Origin: Haliotis asinina
Taxonomy: Eukaryota; Mollusca; Gastropoda; Lepetellida; Haliotidae
Assembly: GCF_037392515.1 (NCBI RefSeq)
Contig: NC_090281.1
Span: 48,088,645-48,152,644, forward strand
Length of the DNA stretch: 64,000 nt
Direction: 5' to 3'
Part shown: piece by piece, positions 54,255-64,000 of the stretch
Position numbering within the stretch: the stretch's first letter is position 1
Layout: every line of letters begins with the position of its first letter
Position numbers and translations under genes: made by a program
The notes under the pieces: model-generated
What the model was told of the DNA's origin: nothing
Databases searched by the model: none
What the model saw: only the letters and a program-made list of their open reading frames with translations

Positions 54255-54590
54255 TCTCTTTAAACAAAAAAGTAAATCGAATAAAGTGAAATTAAGATTG
54301 CAGATTCTTATAATTTTACCTTGTTAACTGAACGTTTCATTCTCAGAATTTTATTCAACTTAGGATGAAAGTTGTTTAAGAAAAGATCATAGATTCAAAT
54401 GGGTATTACTGGATTGTAATGCAAGGGAGTAAGCGACCAGTTAGAACAATGAAACAAGAGCACATGCTGACCAACCAACTTCTCGGCGTTTTATTTAACG
54501 TTCATACCCCCTTGTAATACAAACAAAGAAAGTGATTTAAAATTATGATCGTTTGTTAAACAACTTTCATCCTAAGTTGAATAAAATGTT
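54255..54590. repeat. Dispersed repeat with inverted segment
   Basis: 54255-54440 matches 32585-32800. In addition ATTCAACTTAGGATGAAAGT (54350) recurs inverted as ACTTTCATCCTAAGTTGAAT (ending about 54586). It looks like a small inverted-repeat transposon. Confidence 0.65.
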
Positions 54591-54664
54591 AATCTTAGTG
54601 GACTCGAAATATTAATTGCACTATGTCTGGTTTACTTTTAGTGTAAAGTGAGAAATCATCTCAA

Positions 54665-54905
54665 CATCGGACACCACCATACATGTACATCAGACACCAC
54701 CATCACATTCACCAATGCACACGTCACCGGCATTACATGGGTACACCACAACATACACCAATGCATGGGACACCACCCCCACATCCACCAATACATATAG
54801 ACGCCATAGCCACCGATACAACAAAGGATGCAACACAGCCACCACTAATTGCGACACAACTATATCCACAACTACACCACTGGAACACCCAAACCACATC
54901 TAACA
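54665..54905. repeat. CAC-rich low-complexity tract
   Basis: Repeated ACACCAC, CACCAATGCA and CATGGG blocks. The open frames through it are compositional artefacts. Confidence 0.7.
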
Positions 54906-54909
54906 CTGT

Positions 54910-56300
54910 ATGCATGTCATCATTAAGATATATTGCTATGGTGGACACTGAAGTGTTTTTAGCCCATCATGTTCAGTGATGGGTTTATTCATGCTTTCCT
55001 TGTGCAAACTAGTTCTAAAGATGCGACATGCATCCTACAAAGACAAAGTAGGATCATACATTTTGAATGAATTAAATCTCTTGATATGGATGAATTTGAC
55101 GTTAAAGGAATATGCATTTGAAACCACAATATTGACACCTAGGTAATTTACAAAGTACATATGATATACTCCCAGTTTTGCGATATTCTAAAAAAAACAA
55201 CAACAATATAATTTTAAACACATGACACGTTTTATTGATAACAGTACTAAGTCTCCTTTCTTATTCTTTATGCCACGTTTCAGAACCACTTCCTTTTTTT
55301 ATTTTTCAGAGCTAATTCTTGCTCCTAGTCAGCTATTATTTTCCAGATGATAAGATGTTATATTTACTAGCCTGTGTTTAGAATACCTCTTGGCTACATT
55401 TTCAGTTACATGTACATTTGCTGAATCAGCTGTCACGTAGATACAAGTCATGGTGTGGGTGCATCTTCCAGTCATCGTACATTGTAGGTTAAACATTTGT
55501 GGATTTAGATCTGGATTCACATAGTCGTAGATTGTATATCTGTTTATTCAGATTTACATCTAAATGATCGTAGATTGTACATTTATAGATTATATCTGGT
55601 TTGGAATAATCGTGAATTGCCTACGTGTGTATTAAAATCTGGTTGCCAACGCTTCGCACTCACTCACGCAGCTATTCTGGACGTTGGGATTTGGTGGCCG
55701 CGTTGTATGGTATACAATCTGGAACATTCTCTGACATTCTCTGATATTACACTAGTGTCTTGACCTGTTTCCAAAGTGTGTTAGTAAGACGCTGTCAGGT
55801 GTAATAAAGATTTGATTTGTTTCATATTAACTGTCGTTTTAACTGTACATATAATGACCGACAAAATCCTTATTGTCACCTAACTGTGTGAATGTAGTTG
55901 GTGAGTTTCAGACGACTTCAGTAAGACAATTCCCATTGTCCAGTTTTCTTCATTTTGTAAAATGGGACGGAGTGATAACACACTTAGTGATAACAACAAG
56001 ATTGCCATATTACGAACGGAATCGCCGTACTTCTTAATGGGGATGTGTGCAGACATAATATAGTTGGACATCAGTTGCAATACGTTTGCACACAGTTTCC
56101 ACTAGGTCAACTCCGCATTATGTTCTTAGTTACTTTGGTATTCTATGCAAATATTCTCAAAACCAAATGAATTGTTCTTAAGAAGTTTGTAGTACATTGC
56201 TACTCGGTTCTGAAAGAGCGCAATGGATTCTTATCAAGAACTACTCGTTCTGCTTTTATGTAGGTCTCACACAGGTCTTACTATGTCAACAGTGTGTGCA
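54910..56300. other. Intergenic DNA
   Basis: 55478-55620 has three loose repeats of ATCGTAGATTGTAYATYTRT. Otherwise nothing recognised. Confidence 0.45.
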
Positions 56301-56312
56301 TTACGATATGAC

Positions 56313-56344
56313 ACGGTAGGGTATACACACATATACCCTACCGT
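56313..56344. repeat. Perfect hairpin followed by T run
   Basis: ACGGTAGGGTATA and TATACCCTACCGT are exact complements with a 6-nt loop, followed by TTTTT. Confidence 0.85.
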
Positions 56345-56379
56345 TTTTAACATGTCCTCCATTTGGGATACAAAATTCT

Positions 56380-56720
56380 GCCTGTGAAACATGAACAAGG
56401 TTGCAGCTGTCAACATGCTGAATGCTCATTTCTTGCAATTTTTATTGGAAGCAACACAAGCGTACAATGAGTTGGTAGAGCAAGAAAGGAGGAAACGAAC
56501 AAGAACTTGTTGGATGAGAAACTGGCTTTAACCTGAGAGGCCAACAGCTATGGAACATTTCATCAACTGACACAGGATCTCCGCCTTGATGATCACGAGT
56601 CCTACAATTTCTTGAGAATCACCCCACCCATGTTTGCTGAAATTCTTGAATGCAAAACCCCTTCATTAAATAAGATGTCTTTCTTGGTCCACCCTCATGT
56701 TTCTGTAGAGGTATGGTGAC
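56380..56720 (+). pseudogene. PIF/Harbinger-type transposase (HARBI1-like) relic
   Basis: One frame reads ERRKRTRTCWMRNWL, then after a shift SYGTFHQLTQDLRLDDHESY and NFLRITPPMFAEILE. This matches the N-terminal region of HARBI1-like nucleases, where WVRPWL, YG....L..ELR.ED...F.NF.RM....F..LL is usual. The DDE core is not visible. Confidence 0.6.
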
Positions 56721-56724
56721 GTCG

Positions 56725-57415
56725 ATGTTTCCTTCTTGAAACTGAAAATAAGATTGGGCGGAAAGAAACGGAAATACGAGTGGGCTAGGTACTTACAGAA
56801 ATCAAACCAGGACATGTCTGCTATTACCAGTGCACACGCTAGAATCAGAGTGAAAATGTAGTGCGAACGGGAAGAGGTGTCAGAATACGAGCTGGTTGAG
56901 TTAAGAAAGAGTTAGGGCTGGTGGTGCATGTTAAAAAGGTAGTAGGTCTAATTCAGAACGGATATAAACTGACTAGAGACGGGTTTGGACTGCTTAATAA
57001 CGTTGTTCACATGGCTTGAAGGTGCATGTCTTCCCAGTCTATACGTAATAACAATTGTCTGGGGATTGGGCACAGATGAGCTAGACGTATTGACAATTGC
57101 AACTGTTTATGATTAAACGTGCATCGTAATTATATAATCATTACACGTTCTATCCCGTTCAATCTCTTCTTACAGTTATTGCTAAGACAGGTCAGGACGT
57201 CCTAAGAACTACAAATGTACCTTCGTGTGCCTCGGGCCTACCAGCAGGTAGCATGGCCGGACCAACAGAACTCCATCGTTCGTTCGTACGTGCGACAAGA
57301 CTAGATTTGTTGAGAGGGCCGCTGATTTGTCCCAATGTCTTGGTAGTGGTGGGTTTTTACCAACAATCTTGACTTCTTGTGCCGTAGACGATCATCTTTG
57401 ATTCACTCCCCTACT
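56725..57415. other. Intergenic DNA left of copy B
   Basis: No feature recognised. The left breakpoint of copy B lies near 57416. Confidence 0.45.
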
Positions 57416-59027
57416 TTCGTCTAATTTCGTGCGTCCACCGTACTTCCCTGTTGTCATAGACACGACGAAGGAAATGTCAGTTTTTACTAAATGATCCCGT
57501 TTAAAAAAACAACAAACTAACGGATAAGTGAACCTTGAAATGGCTACTAGCTATTTGTATAACGAACTAAAATGAGTCGTCCCTCGAGTTCGTTAGAAGC
57601 GTAGTTTAGCCAAATCGGCCTAGTCGAAATTGTCATGTTATGTCAACAAATTTATATTTGATCATTTAGCCTCAGCTGTTGAGGGTCGGTCTGTTTGCTT
57701 AATATTAGGGAAAATATTTGATCATCACACCCACAAGGGAATAATGTCACCTTTGTTTATACTGGTTGAATATTGCAAAAAGCGACATAAACCCATATTC
57801 ACTCACTCACTCATTCACTCACACTGTCGGAAACTTGAAACTTACATAGCAACATGCTGTCAATGATTTGTTTATCAATAAGAGGCTTCACTGGCTTGAG
57901 GATATAAAGAACATCGTCGACTGGTCCCCCTGCCTCGTCTGGAGCCCCGTTAGAAGGCCCCATCTAATACAAATTACCTCCTGGGAGAGATAGGAAGCCC
58001 CGCTAAAACCAATATACAGAAGTCTGGTTAACTTACTAAGACAATGACCGATTTTTCAGCCGATCCGAATTTTCTCGTGTGAAAATGAAAATAGACAGCA
58101 CAAGCAATTCTGTTTATACTGATTTCCAATTCCTTGTTTCATCAGAAAATGGTATTTTCAATTTTCATTTACAAGTGAGTTATAACTTCAAACTTTAATA
58201 ACACCGTACTGTTTTATGTCGAGGTTTAGGCCGCATACCGTAACTGGTCACACCTGGCTCTTTGTTCGTTTGTGTTTGTTTGGGCTTTTTCGCTGGTTCA
58301 GTTTATATCTGTAACGCACAATGACACCACTGATACAATATCAATTCCGTACCAGACCGCCTAACTTCTCCAGCGCCAGAGCCTCGTTTTGAGATTTCCA
58401 CGATTTCAGTGCTCGCTGTCAGAAGAAGCTGTACGACGTGTTTTGTGCGGATTAGAAAGAGCGCAGTGTTGCAATAAACAAGTGCTTAGAGGTATCATAC
58501 TGTCTGTGATTAATATTTAAGGATCCAGTGAATGAATTAGTAAAAATGTTCTTGACTGGTTATCGCACTCATTTGCGCAATAAAAAGGAGGAAACGGGAC
58601 TTTTCAATAATCAATGTTTTGACTTTTGTACACTGCGAAAATTTGACATATTCGGGACCACGTAATACATGTCGAGTTACACGTCCTATAGAAGTAGGGC
58701 TCGTATGTTACTGTTTGTTGTTTTAATTTCCTCACACATCGATATTCTAAAGGAGACTAAAAGGAGGTTCTTTGTTTCCCACATCAATCATATGATTCCG
58801 TTTGTGACGACGCTTCTTTAAGAATAATATTAAACCACAAACTACGTTTATAAAAAAAAGGCTGAACGTTAACTGGCGACAGTTACGAACTATTTTTGTG
58901 TTGGACGAAATGAGTTTAACGAACAACGGCTACAATGAACTAACCGGTCCCGCTGTGTTCGTAATGGTCGCGAGTATTTTGATATTTTGATATTTATACA
59001 GTTTCTTAGGTCCTTACTGTATCATAC

Positions 59028-59240
59028 CCTTGGAGATTCGGGTTGGTCTTAAGCAACCCATACCTGTTGTAAGAGACGACTAACGGGACTGGGTGGTCAG
59101 ACTCGATGGCATGGTTGAAACATGTAATTCATCCCGATTGATGTCAATGATATTAATCACTAGATAGTCTGATGCGATTGTTTACAGAAGGCTGCCATGC
59201 AGCTGGAATATTGTTGAATGAGGCGTTGATACACAAACAA
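59028..59240 (+). repeat. SINE-B, shared with copy A
   Basis: CTTGGAGATTCGGGTTGGTC, GACGACTAACGGGACTGGG, CTGGAATATTGTTGAATGAGGCGTTG. Same site as 10124-10345. Confidence 0.8.
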
Positions 59241-59279
59241 AGGATACGTATGGTACGGCTCGTATAGCATGTTACTTAC

Positions 59280-59369
59280 AAGTCGATACTGTGGTTTGCC
59301 ATCTGATGTTATCCGACAGGACACCTCAATGGAAGCCATGTTAACAACATCAAGGTACTCTTGACAACC
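59280..59369 (-). pseudogene. Copy B exon 3, still open
   Basis: 30 codons, GCQEYLDVVNMASIEVSCRI and onward, three or four residue changes from copy A. Donor CTT|GTAAGT is kept. Confidence 0.8.
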
Positions 59370-59399
59370 CTTCAGAGTGAGTGAGTGCATTAGTAAATA

Positions 59400-62040
59400 T
59401 CAAACATCACACTTAATAAACATCAGTGTAACGGAATACCCATCCTTGACTATCAATAGAAACGTTTTTAATTTGGTGTAAGGTCACAACATGTAGCTGT
59501 TAAAACGCATGTCCTTACACTTGGTGTTCACTGAAAGGCAGTCCTGTTCTTCTCTACCTGTAACACCATTCACACAGTTAACCTGAAGAAGTAAACGCTT
59601 ACAGCCTAGAAGCACACATTAGTACTTCATTGTAAACCAAAAGTTGCTGTGTTCTGTAATCTGATTGGTTGAAAAACATGATTAAATGGTATTAGATTCC
59701 CGGAAACTGAAAGACTATTCACCGCGTATTGACGCGTAAACAATTGTTTTGTTGTGTCATCAACAGTGGTGACGTCATTCAAATCATATTGTGACGTAAA
59801 GTTAGAATGACGTCACAAATGAGCAACTCCAGATGCTACCATGAGAACCAGCTGAAACGGCCAGCTGATGACATTTCACTGCTGTGTCCGTATTCGATGT
59901 AAACGAGTGCAGACACTAAAACCCCTTTGGTTTACTTTTGTGTTTACAATGTCGATGACGCCAGAGGTTCCAAATGCATTCCCGTACTTGAAATACTCAA
60001 TAACACCCGGAAATTGGCCAACACATGATGTTTATCTATTAAGTAACACACACTCTCTTTAATAAACATACGTACAATACGAACAACATCATATGTTCTA
60101 AGATTCCTTACTAAAGGATCCAAAGCAACGACAGCCTATTAATAGACAATAAAGTACGTCAAGAAGCGACGTCGCGTAATACCACCAACCCTACTGTAAA
60201 CCATACCGTAGTACCCCCTTTTTCCGTATGCAGTTGCTCACTGGGCCAACATCACTGGTGGAAACATTACGTTTATGCATTTCAACGATTAGAATCATAT
60301 CGATGAGAATGACTCGTTTCGACTCAATCAATCAATAATCAATCAAACAACGTTCGCAACGTTTATATTCCCATAATATATCTGTAGAATGTTATTAAAA
60401 AAAACAGTGTGATTAAGGGTCGCAGGCAAGTGGTAATGGAAACAATTCTGCGGAATAGAGAGAAAAACTAAAAGTCTTTCTCAATGCAAGCGAAGCGAGC
60501 AAAGGTTGACATCGTACTTCTCTCGTGAAAAATATATGTAGTGTCAGCAGAGACCATATAATAGACCTGTAAAAACAGGATGAAATCGGCCTGTTACAAG
60601 CAACTGATGTACATGTGCTTATTATGGATACCAGTGATTTGGAACTTGACGTAAAGCCATTTTCATACCACCGTGTCTCATCTTGTAAGGGTCGATGTGG
60701 TGACTTGGCGGTTGATCGAGTTCGTTCGTCAGAAGGAGATTTCACGGACCGAAGTATGCACTCTTAGAATCTTGAACATACAGTAATATTTCAAAACCTG
60801 CAATACATTTGTTTACAATGTTTAATTAAAAAAAATCAATGAAAGCAACAAAAACTGTTCAATAAACAAATGTATGCACCAGAAAGCATATTCAATATTT
60901 GGACGATGTCTAGCGCGTGTATGTAAGCTTTAGATGGTCATAGCAGTGGGTGTTCCTGAAAGAGTGTGTATACAGCCCCCACTTATGTGAGTGTGATTCA
61001 ACAAACCTTTGGTCAACATCCTGCTAGTAAAAACACAAATAGGAAAACGAGGGGCTTTTCCATTAGGGTCGCTCATCATGACAGTAACAGTTGATCTTTG
61101 CAGATATGTCGAATATCTTGAGGAATACCCAGGATCCGGGTCTTTTGTGTAACAGAGGAGAGCTAGTGTTGTGCAATTAAATAGCTTATGTAAAGACGAC
61201 TATGCAGTGTCCCGGTGAAGTATGGAATACCACACGGGGCATCTTCTCGATCTTACAATCATGAAAATAGAAACATGAAAATACATGTCAAGTGTATTCT
61301 GTGATAATGTCCTTTACAAAATTTTGGGTAACCAATTTTGTAGTTCACATTTCCGTATATTTTTGTCATATTTGTATCCAAAGCTGGGCATGGCGATTAT
61401 ATCCCCTACAGTATCCCATAGTGGAGTCATTTTATTAGAACATTTACATATGCAAACTTCCTGGTTCAACAAATTCAAAGTGTCAGTCGGTGAGCTATCG
61501 TGTTTCAGTTGTTAAGCGGGTTATTCATGTCATGTTTAAGTGTTTCGGGGTGAATGAAAGATGATATCTCAAGGCAAGGAATTACCTTTTATGTCAACTG
61601 AAGTACAAGAAAAAAGGAAACAGCCTAGTAATATCTGCTAATTTGATTAAAAAGTAAGCTTCACCTGTTTCATGTGTGTGTGTGTGTGTGTTGTTGTTGT
61701 TGTTCTTGTTGTTGACTTACCTTTGTTTTAATGTATTGTCATTGGAAATCTTTCCAAATTGACGACCTCGCTTTAAAGTCTGTAACTCGAGTAAAAGCGT
61801 CTGCGACGGTGTCAGACATTTTGTTTTGTTTATCTCTACTTCGAGTGTCGGTGGTTTAATGGTTTATGTAGGACCTATCACATCGGGTGAACCGGTTCGC
61901 AGAACGTACCGCAATATATCGTATCGTGATAATTGCAATATACCGGTTTACCTGTCTTATCGCCCACCCCTAGTTGATTTAATTTTCCTTCGAGAAACAT
62001 TTACCCCGTGTGCCTCGCAGCCTTTACTAACACTGTCCCG
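59400..62040. other. Copy B intron 2
   Basis: Aligns to 10500-13240 with gaps. About 370 bp at 59630-60010 are not in copy A. A simple repeat TG/TTG lies at 61671-61712. No new exon. Confidence 0.55.
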
Positions 62041-62714
62041 TGGTTAAGATGACTTCCCCCAATGCGTGAATCCTCTTTCTAAGTGTCCCCTGTCGTGGAT
62101 TTGCTTGAACATTTGCTAAAAGTTGCGTTTACTACACTCACTCACTAACCATTAAAAAAGAACTATCTATATTTCATTGTCCTTTGTATACAGATACGAA
62201 AATTGGAAATATCCTGGTTATCTGGGCGACTGTGTAAGTTGTTGTTTCATGTCTCCTTCGTTAAATATCAGGTTTAGAGATGGTATTTAGTGAACGTACC
62301 TCCGTGTTCAGAACCGTATCACGTACGATGAGTGTCAAGTTGTCAACGTGTTTGACAACATACACGGGGGTGTTCTCCTTCACTGCTGAATATCTCTGCA
62401 AGTTGAGGGTCAAATGGTCACTTCCGGTTTGCACACTGACCACAATGACGCCCGGAGTTGACAGAAGGTGACGTTTCCAGCTGAGGTGTCTGGGTGAACG
62501 ATGTCGACGATGGCCGTCATACCTAAGACAAAAGGACACACGAAGATAAAAGCTGTAGTTTTAACGTAGGTTGTTTAGAATAGACTTAAACTTAGAAAAG
62601 ATACGTCACAAGATATTACCGAACTTTCATTTCAAAACAGATACGTGACCTAATACCTAACCCTAATCTGTTGGACTGTGAGGTAACCTAGTGGTTAGCT
62701 AACCTGAATATGCG

Positions 62715-62875
62715 GAGCTGTGATGTAGCCTAGTGGTTAAAGCGTTCGCAACGAAAACAGGGGTTCGATTCTCCAAATGGGTACAAGGTGTAAAACCCAT
62801 TTGATGTTCCCAGTCGTGATATTACAGGATATTTTAGGAAAGCTAAAAGCTCTAAACTCACTCACACAACTGGAT
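62715..62875 (+). repeat. SINE-A (tRNA-like), shared with copy A
   Basis: GTAGCCTAGTGGTTAAAGCG, GGGGTTCGATTCTCC (box B), AACCCATTTGATGTTCCC and CTAAACTCACTCACAC. Confidence 0.8.
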
Positions 62876-62879
62876 ATGC

Positions 62880-64000
62880 AAACAAATGATTTACTATGTC
62901 AACAATGAAGTATAGTAAAAGATTACTTTTCAGCGTCGAAATCAAACTATTTTCAGCAGACATAATGCTGGCTAACGGACAAACATGAAAAAAGAAAATT
63001 AGCTTTGGCAATCTGCAACTGAAAATGTATGTTTACTTTTTATTATTTTGAGGCACCTTGTACTATAATGAGACTCACATTTGAATTACGTTTATGAATT
63101 CTGAGTAATATGAGGAAAGGTGTTATTTTTAAACAAGATCCTTAGTCACCGAGGGTCAATCGCAAAATCGATATTCATGTAATTGATCACTAGATTGTCT
63201 GATCCAGACTATCATCAATGTAGCTGGAATATCACTGTGTGTGGCGTTAAACAACAGAAACATGAATGGTGAAGTCATGTGGGATACCACAAGTACGAAA
63301 TGTGTTAATCGACATATACATATTACACAGGACACGTTTAATTTTGTCGTACTTGTCTATATAACACATATACATATATAATGTGGAATTACATAAATAC
63401 ATATATTTACAATACAGGGATGAAACTTTTGTTCTGTGCAAAAATGCATTGTAAATGGACATGACAAGACTTTATTTTCACTGCTGTAGAGAATTTTATG
63501 ATACTTAGATGGACAGACCTTTTAATCCATTAAGATCGTAATTGAATTATACGATGGAGATATGAGAAGAGAAAGTGTATATTCAATTTCAATTTCATTG
63601 AAATTACAAAGTGTACATATTCCACCTTTTTTACCAAATAGTGTGATGAACATCAAAATCTTACTATTAATAAATTTCTTTTATGATACGTGTACATTAT
63701 TGTCTTACCAGTAAAGCCCTGAACGTGTCCAAGATCACCAACCTCTGTAGCAAAGTCAGATCAAGATCTCCCCTACGTTTTATAATCTGCCTCATTCACA
63801 GATGACGCTAACCCTACATGCACTTTGCGCAACAAGACGAGGGTATCCGGTTTGGGAAGCACTTAAATTTAAAATAGTTTAAATCTGTACATATATTTCT
63901 TTTGACCCTGAGTCACTTATGTGTGAAATTCATGATGGCTCAATGGACCGATGAAGAAACGTATAAATGAATTGTAAACCTGTACACATTGTGTAATTTG
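62880..64000. other. Copy B intron 1 and upstream region to the window edge
   Basis: Aligns to 14186-15672. A SINE-B remnant is at 63160-63255. The region upstream of the lost start codon is as conserved as the introns. The duplication continues beyond the window. Confidence 0.6.

Larger units (their letters stand above)
57416..63735 (-). pseudogene. Metalloprotease 5' region, copy B (broken duplicate)
   Basis: Corresponds in order and orientation to 1440-15397. Exon 1: 63732-63730 is TTG in place of ATG, and the signal peptide coding region is mostly deleted. Exon 2: 62522-62300, 223 nt against 224, a 1-nt deletion near 62466. Exon 3: 59369-59280, intact, with a weaker acceptor (GAAG for GCAG). 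Exon 4: 58002-57846, TAG at 57966-57964. Exon 5: only about 40 nt (57416-57455), without its acceptor. Exon 6 and beyond are absent. It cannot make the protease. Confidence 0.85.

Noticed and set aside
54683..54979. 98-codon frame rich in His and Thr, and antisense frames
   Set aside because: Low-complexity CAC tract; both strands are open only because of composition.

Overview
This is a piece of animal nuclear DNA: long introns with GT/AG borders, sparse exons, many dispersed short repeats, LINEs and decayed DNA transposons, and no operons or ribosome binding sites. The repeat style points to a gastropod mollusc, most probably an abalone (Haliotis). The pointers are short elements ending in (ACTC)n and a family carrying the block CTAACGGGATCGGGTGGTCAG. 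That assignment rests on recall of the repeat style, not on a search.

Three multi-exon genes could be assembled by hand because their splice phases agree. (1) 15397 to 452, minus strand: the 5' part of a secreted ADAM/ADAMTS-type metalloprotease. Six exons encode a signal peptide, a propeptide, an RRKR furin site and the start of the reprolysin domain. The rest, including the HExxH zinc site, lies left of the window. (2) 27086 to 34695, plus strand: a complete polypeptide N-acetylgalactosaminyltransferase of about 589 residues, with a type II membrane anchor, GT-A catalytic domain and C-terminal ricin-like lectin domain. Two tandem 90-nt versions of its third exon look like mutually exclusive alternatives. 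(3) 47010 to 41891, minus strand: a secreted or surface PAN/apple plus C-type lectin protein. All its visible introns are phase 1; the first exon was not found.

The region 57416 to the right edge is a second, direct-orientation copy of the metalloprotease 5' region (A copy about 1440-15672). Copy B is a pseudogene: start codon lost, 1-nt deletion in exon 2, in-frame stop in exon 4, truncated exon 5. Copy B also lacks the 7-kb LINE that sits in intron 3 of copy A, so it gives a near-empty site and a relative date.

The rest is mobile DNA. There is an I-group LINE with RNase H at 2251-9440 and a 5'-truncated copy at 39541-41845, just behind the lectin stop codon. A different LINE (RT only) lies in the galactosaminyltransferase intron. 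Others are a Tc1-like element whose transposase fragment is tandemly amplified (22485-24220), a second Tc1 relic (24440-24790), a PIF/Harbinger relic (56380-56720), a 1.9-kb fold-back element (16722-18621), and some thirty SINE copies. Two SINE families and the I-group LINE share the same 3' tail of about 50 bp, which suggests the LINE machinery mobilises both.

The unexpected items are the duplicated alternative exon, the shared LINE/SINE tail, the foreign insert with a coiled-coil reading frame inside the LINE, and the minisatellite grown from a tRNA-like SINE head.
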